Shown here: piece after piece, positions 1-6,875 of the stretch
Layout of the letters: the number at the start of each line of letters is the position of its first letter
How positions within the stretch are numbered: the stretch's first letter is position 1
Assembly: GCA_016777325.1 (NCBI GenBank)
Contig: JADHRQ010000006.1
Coordinates: forward strand, 1 to 60,784
Direction: 5' to 3'
Source of the DNA: Flavobacteriales bacterium
Lineage (GTDB): Bacteria; Bacteroidota; Bacteroidia; Flavobacteriales; Flavobacteriaceae
DNA: 60,784 nt
Made by a program: the position numbers and the translations under genes
The notes under the pieces: model-generated
What the model saw: only the letters and a program-made list of their open reading frames with translations
Database searches by the model: none
Told to the model about the DNA's origin: nothing

Positions 1-481
1 ATGAGATTGTGTATTGATCCATCTTTCCACCTGAATTACCTATCTCAATAACTTCTACTCGATAAGAAATCTCTGCAAGTAACTCTGCACTTACTTTATG
101 AGTTGAAAAAGTATTCAAAAGAAAATTTATCCAAGCTATTATTAGAGCTGAAGAACTCGAAAGACCTGAATTAATTGGAATATTACTAGATATTATAATG
201 TCGTAACCTTTATCAGGAATACAATTGTAATCTCTAAGAACTCGAATTGCAATCTTTAAGAAATCTGTTTCATTTGGATTTATTTCATTATCTATATTTA
301 TATCATCCTGCTCTCCTAGATCCTTTTTAAATATCTTAAAATATCTAGAGTTATTTCTTATTGCACTGATTTCAATAGTTCTATCTATCGTTGTTGCTAT
401 TATTGGTAGACTAAGATAATCTTGATGATCACCAAATAAACAGACTCTAGCAGGAGCTCGTGAAACAATTTTATCAATCAT
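1..481 (-). CDS. GHMP-family sugar kinase, galactokinase-like (partial, C-terminus outside window)
   Basis: This gene is not closed by a stop codon in the window; I translated it by hand from an ATG at 481-479 on the minus strand, giving 160 residues. It shows the galactokinase-type substrate motif GDHQDY (residues 17-22), the GHMP ATP-binding motif INSGLSSSSAL (about 103-113), and GGKMDQY (151-157). GHMP kinases phosphorylate small sugars, usually at C1, using ATP in the cytoplasm. The start codon overlaps the stop of the upstream GH109-like gene (TAATG), so the two are probably translationally coupled. The sugar substrate cannot be read from the sequence; galactose, N-acetylgalactosamine or fucose are all possible. 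Confidence 0.85.
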   Translation of the reverse strand, partial: MIDKIVSRAPARVCLFGDHQDYLSLPIIATTIDRTIEISAIRNNSRYFKIFKKDLGEQDDINIDNEINPNETDFLKIAIRVLRDYNCIPDKGYDIIISSNIPINSGLSSSSALIIAWINFLLNTFSTHKVSAELLAEISYRVEVIEIGNSGGKMDQYTIS

Positions 482-1857
482 TAAGAGATAATATCAAAAG
501 GTTTAGTGTTAACCCAGTTTCCTCTTGTAAAATCAGGAAATTCTTGAGGTTCTCCATTATTATTAACAGAATTTGAGGTAAGTTCTATTAATGCACTCCA
601 GGCACATCCTTCATATAAATTTTGATCTAAAGGAGTTCCGTTTTGAAGGCATTCAACTATTCTATACATCATAATTCCATCCATACCCCCATGACCTGAA
701 TCTTTAGTTTTATTATTTAATCTTTTGTAAAGAGGATGATCATATTTTTCATATAACCTTTTAATCCCATCATCTTTTATCCATTGCTTAGCATCTGTTG
801 TAAAATTCTCAAATCCATCATCAAAAGCTGCTCTAGTTGGTCCTCCTGCAAGTATACCTTTAGTTCCTTGAATTAGATTTAATCTAGTATAAGGTCTTGG
901 ACTGGTTTCATCCCATTGTACCATAATAGTTCTTCCAAGGTGTGTTTTAATAATAGATGTGTTTAGATCTCCATTTTGATAATTTAATTCATTCCATTTA
1001 TGATTATCAGAGAAATTTTCATTTGCAAATTTTTTACGACCCATAGCTGGAGTTGAGAAAGAAACAATAGTTTTAAAATTATCTTCAGATCTAAGTAGAT
1101 TCATGTACTGTGAAACTGGACCTAATCCATGTGTGGGATAAAGATTACCTCTTTTTTGTTCATATTGAAATGTTCTCCAAGAACCTGTCCCTCTTTCTTC
1201 TTCAAACATTTGAAACCTAAGATCATGTATATATGCTGCCTCTGCATGAAGAAGATCACCTAAATGTCCATTTCTTATTATGTTTAAGAACATGAGTTCC
1301 TCTCTACCATAATTAACATTCTCCATCATCATACAATGTTTATTGTATTTTTCAGATGTGTTTACTATTTCCCATAATTCATTAATAGAAAGTGCAAGTG
1401 GAACCTCTACAAAAGCATGAGCATTATTTTTCATAGTCTCAACAGCCATTATTCCATGATTCTTCCAGTTTGTTGAAATAAAAACTATATCGGGTCTAAC
1501 TTCTTTTAACATGGTTTTCCACTTATTTTCCCCACCCCAGTAAGTATTTATTTTATCTACTGGTTTTTTAAGTTCTTTAATAATTTTTAGAGAGTCAGTT
1601 ATATTATCTTCATATAAATCTGAAATTGCAACGACTTCAGTTCCTGTAAGTGAAGAAAATAACTTAAGATGCCCTTTACCTCTATAACCAACACCAATAA
1701 ATGCTGCTTTAATATTTTTTAATTTAGGTGATGCAAAATCACCCATATACTTTTGATTTGAACTTCTTGAATTAAATGAATATAAACTAGAAGTTGAAGC
1801 GAAAGCGGCAGACAGTGAAGTTGTTTTAATAAAATTTCTTCGATCAAACTTTGACAT
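481..1857 (-). CDS. GH109-like Gfo/Idh/MocA family protein (NAD-dependent glycosidase or oxidoreductase), Tat-exported
   Basis: The 458-residue protein begins with a twin-arginine signal (RRNFIK, residues 6-11), so it is probably exported folded with its NAD. A Rossmann motif GVGYRG sits at 55-60 and EVP at 151-153, where ordinary Gfo/Idh/MocA enzymes have EKP. MMMENVNYGR (176-185), HDLR (211-214) and YPTHGLGP (240-247) resemble family GH109, the NAD-dependent alpha-N-acetylgalactosaminidases, and the length fits (about 445 residues for the founding member, from memory). It is followed without a gap by a sugar kinase. I infer glycoside cleavage by the oxidation-elimination mechanism, but a plain sugar dehydrogenase role is not excluded. 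Confidence 0.8.
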   Translation of the reverse strand: MSKFDRRNFIKTTSLSAAFASTSSLYSFNSRSSNQKYMGDFASPKLKNIKAAFIGVGYRGKGHLKLFSSLTGTEVVAISDLYEDNITDSLKIIKELKKPVDKINTYWGGENKWKTMLKEVRPDIVFISTNWKNHGIMAVETMKNNAHAFVEVPLALSINELWEIVNTSEKYNKHCMMMENVNYGREELMFLNIIRNGHLGDLLHAEAAYIHDLRFQMFEEERGTGSWRTFQYEQKRGNLYPTHGLGPVSQYMNLLRSEDNFKTIVSFSTPAMGRKKFANENFSDNHKWNELNYQNGDLNTSIIKTHLGRTIMVQWDETSPRPYTRLNLIQGTKGILAGGPTRAAFDDGFENFTTDAKQWIKDDGIKRLYEKYDHPLYKRLNNKTKDSGHGGMDGIMMYRIVECLQNGTPLDQNLYEGCAWSALIELTSNSVNNNGEPQEFPDFTRGNWVNTKPFDIIS

Positions 1858-1891
1858 AAAATATTTTTAGACTATTAATTTACATGATTTT

Positions 1892-1913
1892 TTTATCTTT
1901 AAAATAAGATAAA
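1892..1913. promoter_or_regulatory. Inverted repeat between divergent genes, possible operator
   Basis: An 8-bp perfect inverted repeat, TTTATCTT / AAGATAAA, separated by six bases (TAAAAT), lies in the 66-bp gap between the divergent GH109-like and dioxygenase genes. It overlaps a near-match to the TAnnTTTG promoter box (TATCTTTA, 1894-1901). The position and symmetry suit a dimeric regulator acting on both genes, but AT-rich intergenic DNA produces such repeats by chance. Confidence 0.35.
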
Positions 1914-1923
1914 GACTAATTAT

Positions 1924-2880
1924 ATGAGTATGATACCTGACAACCAACATAAAGAGATTCCAGGAAATCCATCAACAGCAAAAAGTAGTGAACAGAAACT
2001 TAGAACCCATGCATCAGCTGATTCTCTAAGAGCTTTATCTATGGATCAATGGAACTTTTGGATTGAGAATGGTTATGTAGTTATTAAAAATGCTATATCT
2101 AAAGAACAGGCAATTAAAACTGCTGAATTTATTTGGGAATTTGATGATAAGATACCAAATGATCCATCTACTTGGTATAAGAAGGCAAGAGCTGAAATGG
2201 AGATGAAAGAGTTGGCAGGAACCGGGATGGTTGAAGTCTATAATAATCAATTATTATGGGATAATCGTCAATCACAAAAAGTTTATGACTCATTTGTTGA
2301 TATATGGGGTACGGAGAGTTTGTGGACAACAATAGATAGAGCCAATTTAAATTTTCCTATTAGACCTGGTTTTGAGTATAAAGGTTTTATACATTGGGAT
2401 TATGATCCAGAAACAAAACCTCAAAATGTTCAAGGAGTTCTTGCATTATCTGATCAAACAGATGAAAATATGGGTGGTTTTCAATGTATTCCTTGGCTTT
2501 ACAGAAATTTTGATACTTGGAAATTAACACAACCTTCAGATAGAAATAAATTTCAACCTGACATAAGTGGACTAGAAGATAAAATTGTTAAAGTTTCCCT
2601 AGAAGCTGGAGATTTATTAATTTTTAATAGCTCTCAACCTCATGGAATAAGACCAAATAATTCAAAAGATAAAGTTAGAATTGCTCAATATTTAGCAATG
2701 ATGCCAGCACAAGAAAATGATAAAGATTTAGTAAAATGGAGAGTTAATTCATGGAAAAATAGAGTGGCTCCTGAGGGATATGCATTTCCAGGAGATCCAC
2801 GCGGTTGGGAACAGAAAAAATATAAAACTGCTAAACTATCATCATTGGGGAAAAAAATATTAGGATTAGATAAATGGTAA
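1924..2880 (+). CDS. Phytanoyl-CoA dioxygenase (PhyH) family protein
   Basis: This 318-residue protein has the double-stranded beta-helix signature of Fe(II)/2-oxoglutarate dioxygenases: HWD at 157-159 supplies the first His and the Asp of the metal triad, H240 (in QPHGIRPN) the second His, and R252 is a candidate for binding 2-oxoglutarate. There is no signal peptide, so it should be cytoplasmic. It is divergent from the GH109-like gene and followed 12 bases later by an SDR dehydrogenase, probably as one operon. Family members hydroxylate lipids, amino acids or small metabolites; the substrate here is unknown. Residues 1-35 are polar and probably disordered. Confidence 0.85.
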   Translation: MSMIPDNQHKEIPGNPSTAKSSEQKLRTHASADSLRALSMDQWNFWIENGYVVIKNAISKEQAIKTAEFIWEFDDKIPNDPSTWYKKARAEMEMKELAGTGMVEVYNNQLLWDNRQSQKVYDSFVDIWGTESLWTTIDRANLNFPIRPGFEYKGFIHWDYDPETKPQNVQGVLALSDQTDENMGGFQCIPWLYRNFDTWKLTQPSDRNKFQPDISGLEDKIVKVSLEAGDLLIFNSSQPHGIRPNNSKDKVRIAQYLAMMPAQENDKDLVKWRVNSWKNRVAPEGYAFPGDPRGWEQKKYKTAKLSSLGKKILGLDKW

Positions 2881-2892
2881 TCAATTATAAAA

Positions 2893-3678
2893 ATGAATTT
2901 AGATTTAAAAGATAAAAAAGTCTTTATATCTGGCTCAACTAAAGGTATTGGCTTTGAAACAGCTAAACTCTTTCTTGAGGAAGGATCTACTGTAATAATA
3001 AATGGAAGGACTAAAGAAGGTGTAGAGACTGCTCTTAATAAACTAAATAATAAAAACGTTAGTGGAATTTCTGCTGACTTTCTTGATAATACTCAAATAG
3101 ATGAATTAATCAAAAATATTCCTAATGACATAGACATTATTATAAATAATGTTGGCATTTTCAGAGGTAAGGATTTTTATAATGAAACGATAAAAGATTG
3201 GCAAGATCACTTAGAAGTAAATTTAATGAGTGGTGTAAAATTATGTAAGCATTTTCTTCCTAATATGTTAAAAAAAAATTGGGGTAGAATTTTATTTATT
3301 TCATCTGAATGTTCCAGTTTAGTCCCTGGAGATCTTCTTAGTTATAGTGTCTCTAAAGCTTCTGTAAGTGTTTTTTCAAGTGGATTAGCAAAACTTACTA
3401 AAGGATCAAATGTTACTGTTAACACGATAGTTCCTGGCTCTACCCTATCAGAAGGTTCTAAAGTATTTCTTGAACAAACAGCTAAAAGAGAAAATAAAAC
3501 TATAGATCAAGTTGAAAAAAAATTTTTTGAAGATGTTAGAGACTCTTCTTTAATTTCAAGATTCCTTTCTGTTACTGAAGTAGCAAACACAATTTTATAT
3601 TTCTCAAGTCCAATTGCATCAGGCACAAACGGTGCATCAATAAGGGTCGACGGAGGAAGTATGGGGAGTATTTTATAA
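2893..3678 (+). CDS. SDR-family NAD(P)-dependent oxidoreductase
   Basis: The protein is a 261-residue classical short-chain dehydrogenase. The nucleotide-binding motif SGSTKGIG is at 13-20, NNVG at 85-88, and the catalytic Ser region (FISSE, about 135-139) and YSVSK (Y151, K155) are intact, as is the C-terminal VDGGS. It follows the PhyH-type dioxygenase by 12 bases, so a two-step hydroxylation then oxidation of the same compound is plausible. It ends just before a strong hairpin terminator. The substrate cannot be predicted; the best matches by pattern are 3-oxoacyl-ACP reductase-like SDRs. Confidence 0.88.
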   Translation: MNLDLKDKKVFISGSTKGIGFETAKLFLEEGSTVIINGRTKEGVETALNKLNNKNVSGISADFLDNTQIDELIKNIPNDIDIIINNVGIFRGKDFYNETIKDWQDHLEVNLMSGVKLCKHFLPNMLKKNWGRILFISSECSSLVPGDLLSYSVSKASVSVFSSGLAKLTKGSNVTVNTIVPGSTLSEGSKVFLEQTAKRENKTIDQVEKKFFEDVRDSSLISRFLSVTEVANTILYFSSPIASGTNGASIRVDGGSMGSIL

Positions 3679-3680
3679 TA

Positions 3681-3712
3681 AAAACCTTTTCACATTTCTA
3701 TGAAAAGGTTTT
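3681..3712. terminator. Bidirectional terminator hairpin (copy 1)
   Basis: A perfect 12-bp stem, AAAACCTTTTCA / TGAAAAGGTTTT, with an 8-base loop lies between the convergent SDR gene and the first NTF2-like lipoprotein gene. Both strands end in a T tract. A second copy of the same hairpin is found at 4254-4283. Confidence 0.85.
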
Positions 3713-3733
3713 CTAATATTTAAAAAGACTTAA

Positions 3734-4216
3734 TTACTCTTGATCAGGTGCAACAGCCATCATCATCCCTGTAGCGTCAAAGTAGTCTCCCGTTGAGATA
3801 ATTTTGCCATCCTGAAACTCAAACCAATGGTATGCTAGTACAGAAAAATCTTTACCAGTTTCATTACTAACACCAGACCATGTTCCATAAATTCTTACTC
3901 CACCATTAGGAGTTAAAGTTTCATTATCTACACCTGGTAAAAACACAGGATCACTGAATTCTACATCTGAGAAATTTCCAGTGTAAAATTTTCCAATTTC
4001 CATATAGCCATCATACCCAACTTGACCTTGGCCATAGATTGGAGATGTAGCATTAACATCAGTAGATGTAATCTCAGTTAGTAAATCGAAATTTTGTGTT
4101 TCAAAGACTTCAATCCATTGTTTTGTTGTTTCAACATTAGCTGCATAATCTGGATGTTCAACATTTGAACATGATACAAATAATCCTAATGTTAATAGTA
4201 ATAGAATTTTTTTCAT
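3734..4216 (-). CDS. NTF2-like (SnoaL/ketosteroid isomerase-type) lipoprotein, paralogue 1
   Basis: The 160-residue protein starts with a short hydrophobic signal and a lipobox ending at C16 (FVSC), followed by SNVEHPDYAANVE. The rest has the pattern of a small cone-shaped NTF2-like fold, with a helix-rich start, a W-containing helix, and a C-terminal beta region (HWFEFQDGKI, GDYFD). It is a clear paralogue of the next gene upstream: lipobox, SNV-HPD-AANVE, the GVRIYGTWSGV-type strand and the GDYFDA motif recur. It has its own upstream gap and ends at the shared terminator hairpin. The function is unknown; NTF2-like folds often bind small hydrophobic ligands. Confidence 0.8.
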   Translation of the reverse strand: MKKILLLLTLGLFVSCSNVEHPDYAANVETTKQWIEVFETQNFDLLTEITSTDVNATSPIYGQGQVGYDGYMEIGKFYTGNFSDVEFSDPVFLPGVDNETLTPNGGVRIYGTWSGVSNETGKDFSVLAYHWFEFQDGKIISTGDYFDATGMMMAVAPDQE

Positions 4217-4253
4217 AATTGATTTATTATTGATTTATGGAATGAATATAAAA

Positions 4254-4283
4254 AAACCTTTTCACATTTCTATAAAAAGGTTT
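4254..4283 (-). terminator. Terminator hairpin (copy 2, diverged)
   Basis: A stem AAACCTTTT / AAAAGGTTT lies downstream of the second NTF2-like gene. It is nearly identical to the hairpin at 3681-3712, including the loop bases, with one stem mismatch (C/A). The resemblance shows that the NTF2-like gene was duplicated together with its terminator. Confidence 0.75.
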
Positions 4284-4305
4284 ATTTATTAGATAATAGA
4301 TGTAA

Positions 4306-4797
4306 TTATTCAGTTGATTCATCAGACGCTAGAGATGAAAGTAAACCCCCTGCATCAAAATAATCACCACCTGAAATAATAAGTCCATCCTTAAAGTCCC
4401 ATGTATGATAGCTTATAAGCTCCCAACTTTTACCAGATTCAGAATGAACACCTGTCCATTTTCCGTAAGACCTTACACTACCATCAGGAAGACCAGTATC
4501 GGCAAGAACACCAGGTAACCAGTTTACAGGAGTATAGACTACATCTTCCATAGCATCATGCCATCCTTTTAAATATTCTCCAAAAGCTTCTTTGCCAATT
4601 TGAGAAGAACCGTGAAAAGCAGGTTGCCATTGCATATCCTCATGAACTAGATCAAGTTGAGCTTGAAGATCTGCTTCTGATCCTTGAAGTTCTAAAAGAG
4701 TTTTAGCTGATTCTACATTAGCTGCAAAATCAGGATGTTGAACATTTGAACAAGAAACAGCAAGTCCAAGTATTCCTAATAATATAAAATTTTTCAT
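4306..4797 (-). CDS. NTF2-like (SnoaL/ketosteroid isomerase-type) lipoprotein, paralogue 2
   Basis: This 163-residue lipoprotein has its lipobox at C16 (AVSC) followed by SNVQHPDFAANVE, and shares the domain plan of its downstream neighbour: a variable helical N-terminal third, a central WLPGVL segment, an RSYGKWTGVHSESGKSW strand pair, and a GGDYFDAGG motif near the end. It lies 29 bases downstream of the recombinase-like gene, so the two may be cotranscribed. Surface or periplasmic location is inferred from the lipid signal. It is not recognised as a named enzyme; the catalytic Asp pattern of ketosteroid isomerases cannot be confirmed by eye. Confidence 0.8.
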   Translation of the reverse strand: MKNFILLGILGLAVSCSNVQHPDFAANVESAKTLLELQGSEADLQAQLDLVHEDMQWQPAFHGSSQIGKEAFGEYLKGWHDAMEDVVYTPVNWLPGVLADTGLPDGSVRSYGKWTGVHSESGKSWELISYHTWDFKDGLIISGGDYFDAGGLLSSLASDESTE

Positions 4798-4826
4798 AAT
4801 AAATATTTTGTTTCTATAAAGCTAGG

Positions 4827-5432
4827 TTAATTTTCTAATTTATTATGGTCTTGCGCCCATCTTTTAACTTTTTGAACTAAACCAGGAGAAGCCCCAACTA
4901 ACTTTGCTGTTCTTCGAATACTTTCTCCACGCTTAAGATGTCTCAGAATATTAATATTTTTCGGTTTATCAAAAAATTCCTCAATAGAATCTAGTTGTCT
5001 ACCACCGACTCCTTTATATCTTCCTAAATCCTTAGCTTGTTGAATTCCAAATCTATGAGATTCTATGCGATTCTTATATTCCATATTGGCTAGAGACTTA
5101 AATAGATTTAAAAATAAAATAGTATCAGGCTTAACTCTTCCATACTCATCCATAGTTTCTAATCTTTCTGCTTGAGAAAAAAGAGAAACATCATTATTTA
5201 TAAAAAAATCAATTGTATTCAGAACATCAATTTGATTTCTCCCAAGTACAGATATATTAGGCACTATAATTTTGTTGATTTTCTTTTGATTTATTAGTGC
5301 TATAATTAATGATCCCTTTTCACGTTTATTAAAAGGGATGACACTAGAGCAACTGTCTAAATAAAAGTTTTCTTTATTGGTGATCTTGAGTGAATCAGGA
5401 TTATCAGAACTTTGTAAATATGAAATTATCAT
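4827..5432 (-). CDS. Small serine recombinase-like protein with HTH, probably impaired catalysis
   Basis: The 201-residue protein follows the resolvase/invertase plan: an N-terminal catalytic domain (about 1-115), the long E-helix (NRIESHRFGIQQAK, 121-134), a GRYKGVGGR linker, and a C-terminal helix-turn-helix (about 160-192). Ser9 aligns with the catalytic serine. However, the arginine of the usual Y-x-R-V-S start is Q7, and the first arginine of the usual SRLGRN motif is V62 (SVLGRN); only R65 remains. I infer reduced or lost strand exchange, perhaps a DNA-binding role. No flanking inverted repeats or transposase were seen. The family is common in Bacteroidota as a stand-alone gene. Confidence 0.75.
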   Translation of the reverse strand: MIISYLQSSDNPDSLKITNKENFYLDSCSSVIPFNKREKGSLIIALINQKKINKIIVPNISVLGRNQIDVLNTIDFFINNDVSLFSQAERLETMDEYGRVKPDTILFLNLFKSLANMEYKNRIESHRFGIQQAKDLGRYKGVGGRQLDSIEEFFDKPKNINILRHLKRGESIRRTAKLVGASPGLVQKVKRWAQDHNKLEN

Positions 5433-5646
5433 GTACTAATTTTAAGTGTATTAAATATACAATAAAAAAATTATATTATATATTAAATATTAAAATATAA
5501 TTTAGTAATGAATCAAAATAATAATAGAATTAAAATTTATATACAAAATATTTAAAAAAATTTAAATGAAAATAGTACATTTATAAATTATAACAATATC
5601 TTATATTAATTATAAAAAAAATATTAAATTTGCTTAAAATTCTATT
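5433..5646. other. Very AT-rich intergenic stretch
   Basis: About 214 bases with long A and T runs and almost no G or C separate the recombinase-like gene from a possible tiny gene. The only recognisable element is a TAAATTTG promoter box at 5625-5632 on the plus strand. I see no coding pattern on either strand. Its composition stands out even in this AT-rich genome. Confidence 0.5.
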
Positions 5647-5733
5647 ATGGGTGTGGGAGGAATATTTATAGGAACAATAGCATTAATACTCGCTATAGTA
5701 ATTGTTATAGAAATAAAAGAAAGATTTCTTTAA
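5647..5733 (+). CDS. Possible 28-residue single-pass membrane peptide
   Basis: An ATG 14 bases after a TAAATTTG box opens a 28-codon frame: MGVGGIFIGT, then a strongly hydrophobic stretch (IALILAIVIVI), ending in the charged tail EIKERFL and a TAA. This is a textbook small transmembrane protein layout (residues about 5-21 in the membrane, cytoplasmic basic/acidic tail). Its stop overlaps by four bases the stop of the convergent Gfo/Idh/MocA gene. No homologue is known to me, and chance cannot be excluded for so short a frame. Confidence 0.4.
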   Translation: MGVGGIFIGTIALILAIVIVIEIKERFL

Positions 5734-6806
5734 TCTAGATAAATGGTAGTAGACTTTTTTACTGCCTCGTCACAAGCTAAAGCAATTTGCAAACTTTTGT
5801 ATGCGTCTTCCATGTGGGATTTTAGATTTAAATCCTCTGTAATTGATTTATAAAAGTATAGCTGTTCATAATCACATAAATCTTGATGACTTGGATCCTC
5901 ATCATACACAACTTTTCTGTTAGGTGATACAAACTTTTGATCTTTATCTAATTCTGAACTATGTATTTTAAGGCAGTTGTTTTTTGTATGATTTTCTAGA
6001 TTATCAGAATCTTTCTTAAAAACATCATCATCAGAAACTATAGAAACTGATCCCTTCGGACCAATAACATCCTTTACAAAAAATGCAGTTTCACTTATCA
6101 TAGGTCCCCACCCAGCTTCATACCATCCTACTGATCCATCTTCAAATCTTATTTGTAACTGACCGTAGTTATAATTATCATTAGGAATATCATCAGATAG
6201 CCTAACGCCAATAGCAGAAACACTTACTGGTTTTGATTCAGTAATTTGACACATTACATCTAAATAATGAACGCCACAATCAACTATAGGACTAAGTGAA
6301 GCTAATAAATTTTTGTGAACATCCCATGTTTCTCCAGAACTCTGCTGATTTAGATTCATTCTCATTGCAACTGGTTTTCCTAGTTTTTTTGATTCTATAA
6401 TAAACTTTTTCCATATTGGGTGATGTCTAAGAATATATCCAACTACTAGTTTCTTTCCACTTTCCTCAGCTTTATCAATGATTTTTCTAGAACCATCTAG
6501 GTCAGCAGCAATAGGTTTTTCTAGAAAAATATGACAATTATGTTCTAGAGCATATAATGATATTTCTTCATGAGTATCAGGATATGTTGAAATACATACT
6601 GCATCTGGTTCAGTTGAAGTTATAGCTTCTTGATAATCTGTAAATAAATTATAATTTGATTTCAAAGAATTATTTAACTCATCCTTACTTTTACCTCTTG
6701 ATACTAGTCCGCAAATTTCAAAACCATCATGATTATGGTATGCAGTAGCATGAGCTGCACCCATATTTCCACAACCAATGACAAGAACAGATATTTTTTT
6801 ACTCAT
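5730..6806 (-). CDS. Gfo/Idh/MocA family oxidoreductase, cytoplasmic
   Basis: The 358-residue protein has the NAD(P)-binding motif GCGNMG (11-16), ISTYPDTH (about 73-80), the EKP signature (96-98) with the catalytic lysine K97, and a C-terminal beta-sheet domain containing DCGVHYLD, where the conserved His lies. There is no export signal, unlike the other two family members in the window. Enzymes of this type oxidise or reduce sugars and inositols with NAD(P). It stands alone on its strand, divergent from the OmpA-like gene. The sugar substrate is unknown. Confidence 0.87.
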   Translation of the reverse strand: MSKKISVLVIGCGNMGAAHATAYHNHDGFEICGLVSRGKSKDELNNSLKSNYNLFTDYQEAITSTEPDAVCISTYPDTHEEISLYALEHNCHIFLEKPIAADLDGSRKIIDKAEESGKKLVVGYILRHHPIWKKFIIESKKLGKPVAMRMNLNQQSSGETWDVHKNLLASLSPIVDCGVHYLDVMCQITESKPVSVSAIGVRLSDDIPNDNYNYGQLQIRFEDGSVGWYEAGWGPMISETAFFVKDVIGPKGSVSIVSDDDVFKKDSDNLENHTKNNCLKIHSSELDKDQKFVSPNRKVVYDEDPSHQDLCDYEQLYFYKSITEDLNLKSHMEDAYKSLQIALACDEAVKKSTTIYLD

Positions 6807-6875
6807 TATTTAAATTTTCATAATTATAATTCAATCTTATGTATTAACAAAATTTTTTCATATTTTAATACTAAC

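Noticed and set aside
2035-2250. Minus-strand open frame inside the dioxygenase gene
   Set aside because: Antisense to a well-supported conserved gene and without any motif or promoter.
4827-5432. Recombinase-like gene as evidence of an insertion element or invertible segment
   Set aside because: I found no inverted or direct repeats around it, no transposase and no cargo, and catalytic arginines are missing.
6729-6875. In-frame extension upstream of the OmpA-like gene
   Set aside because: It overlaps the divergent Gfo/Idh/MocA gene, has no signal peptide, and the ATG at 6876 gives a standard signal peptide.
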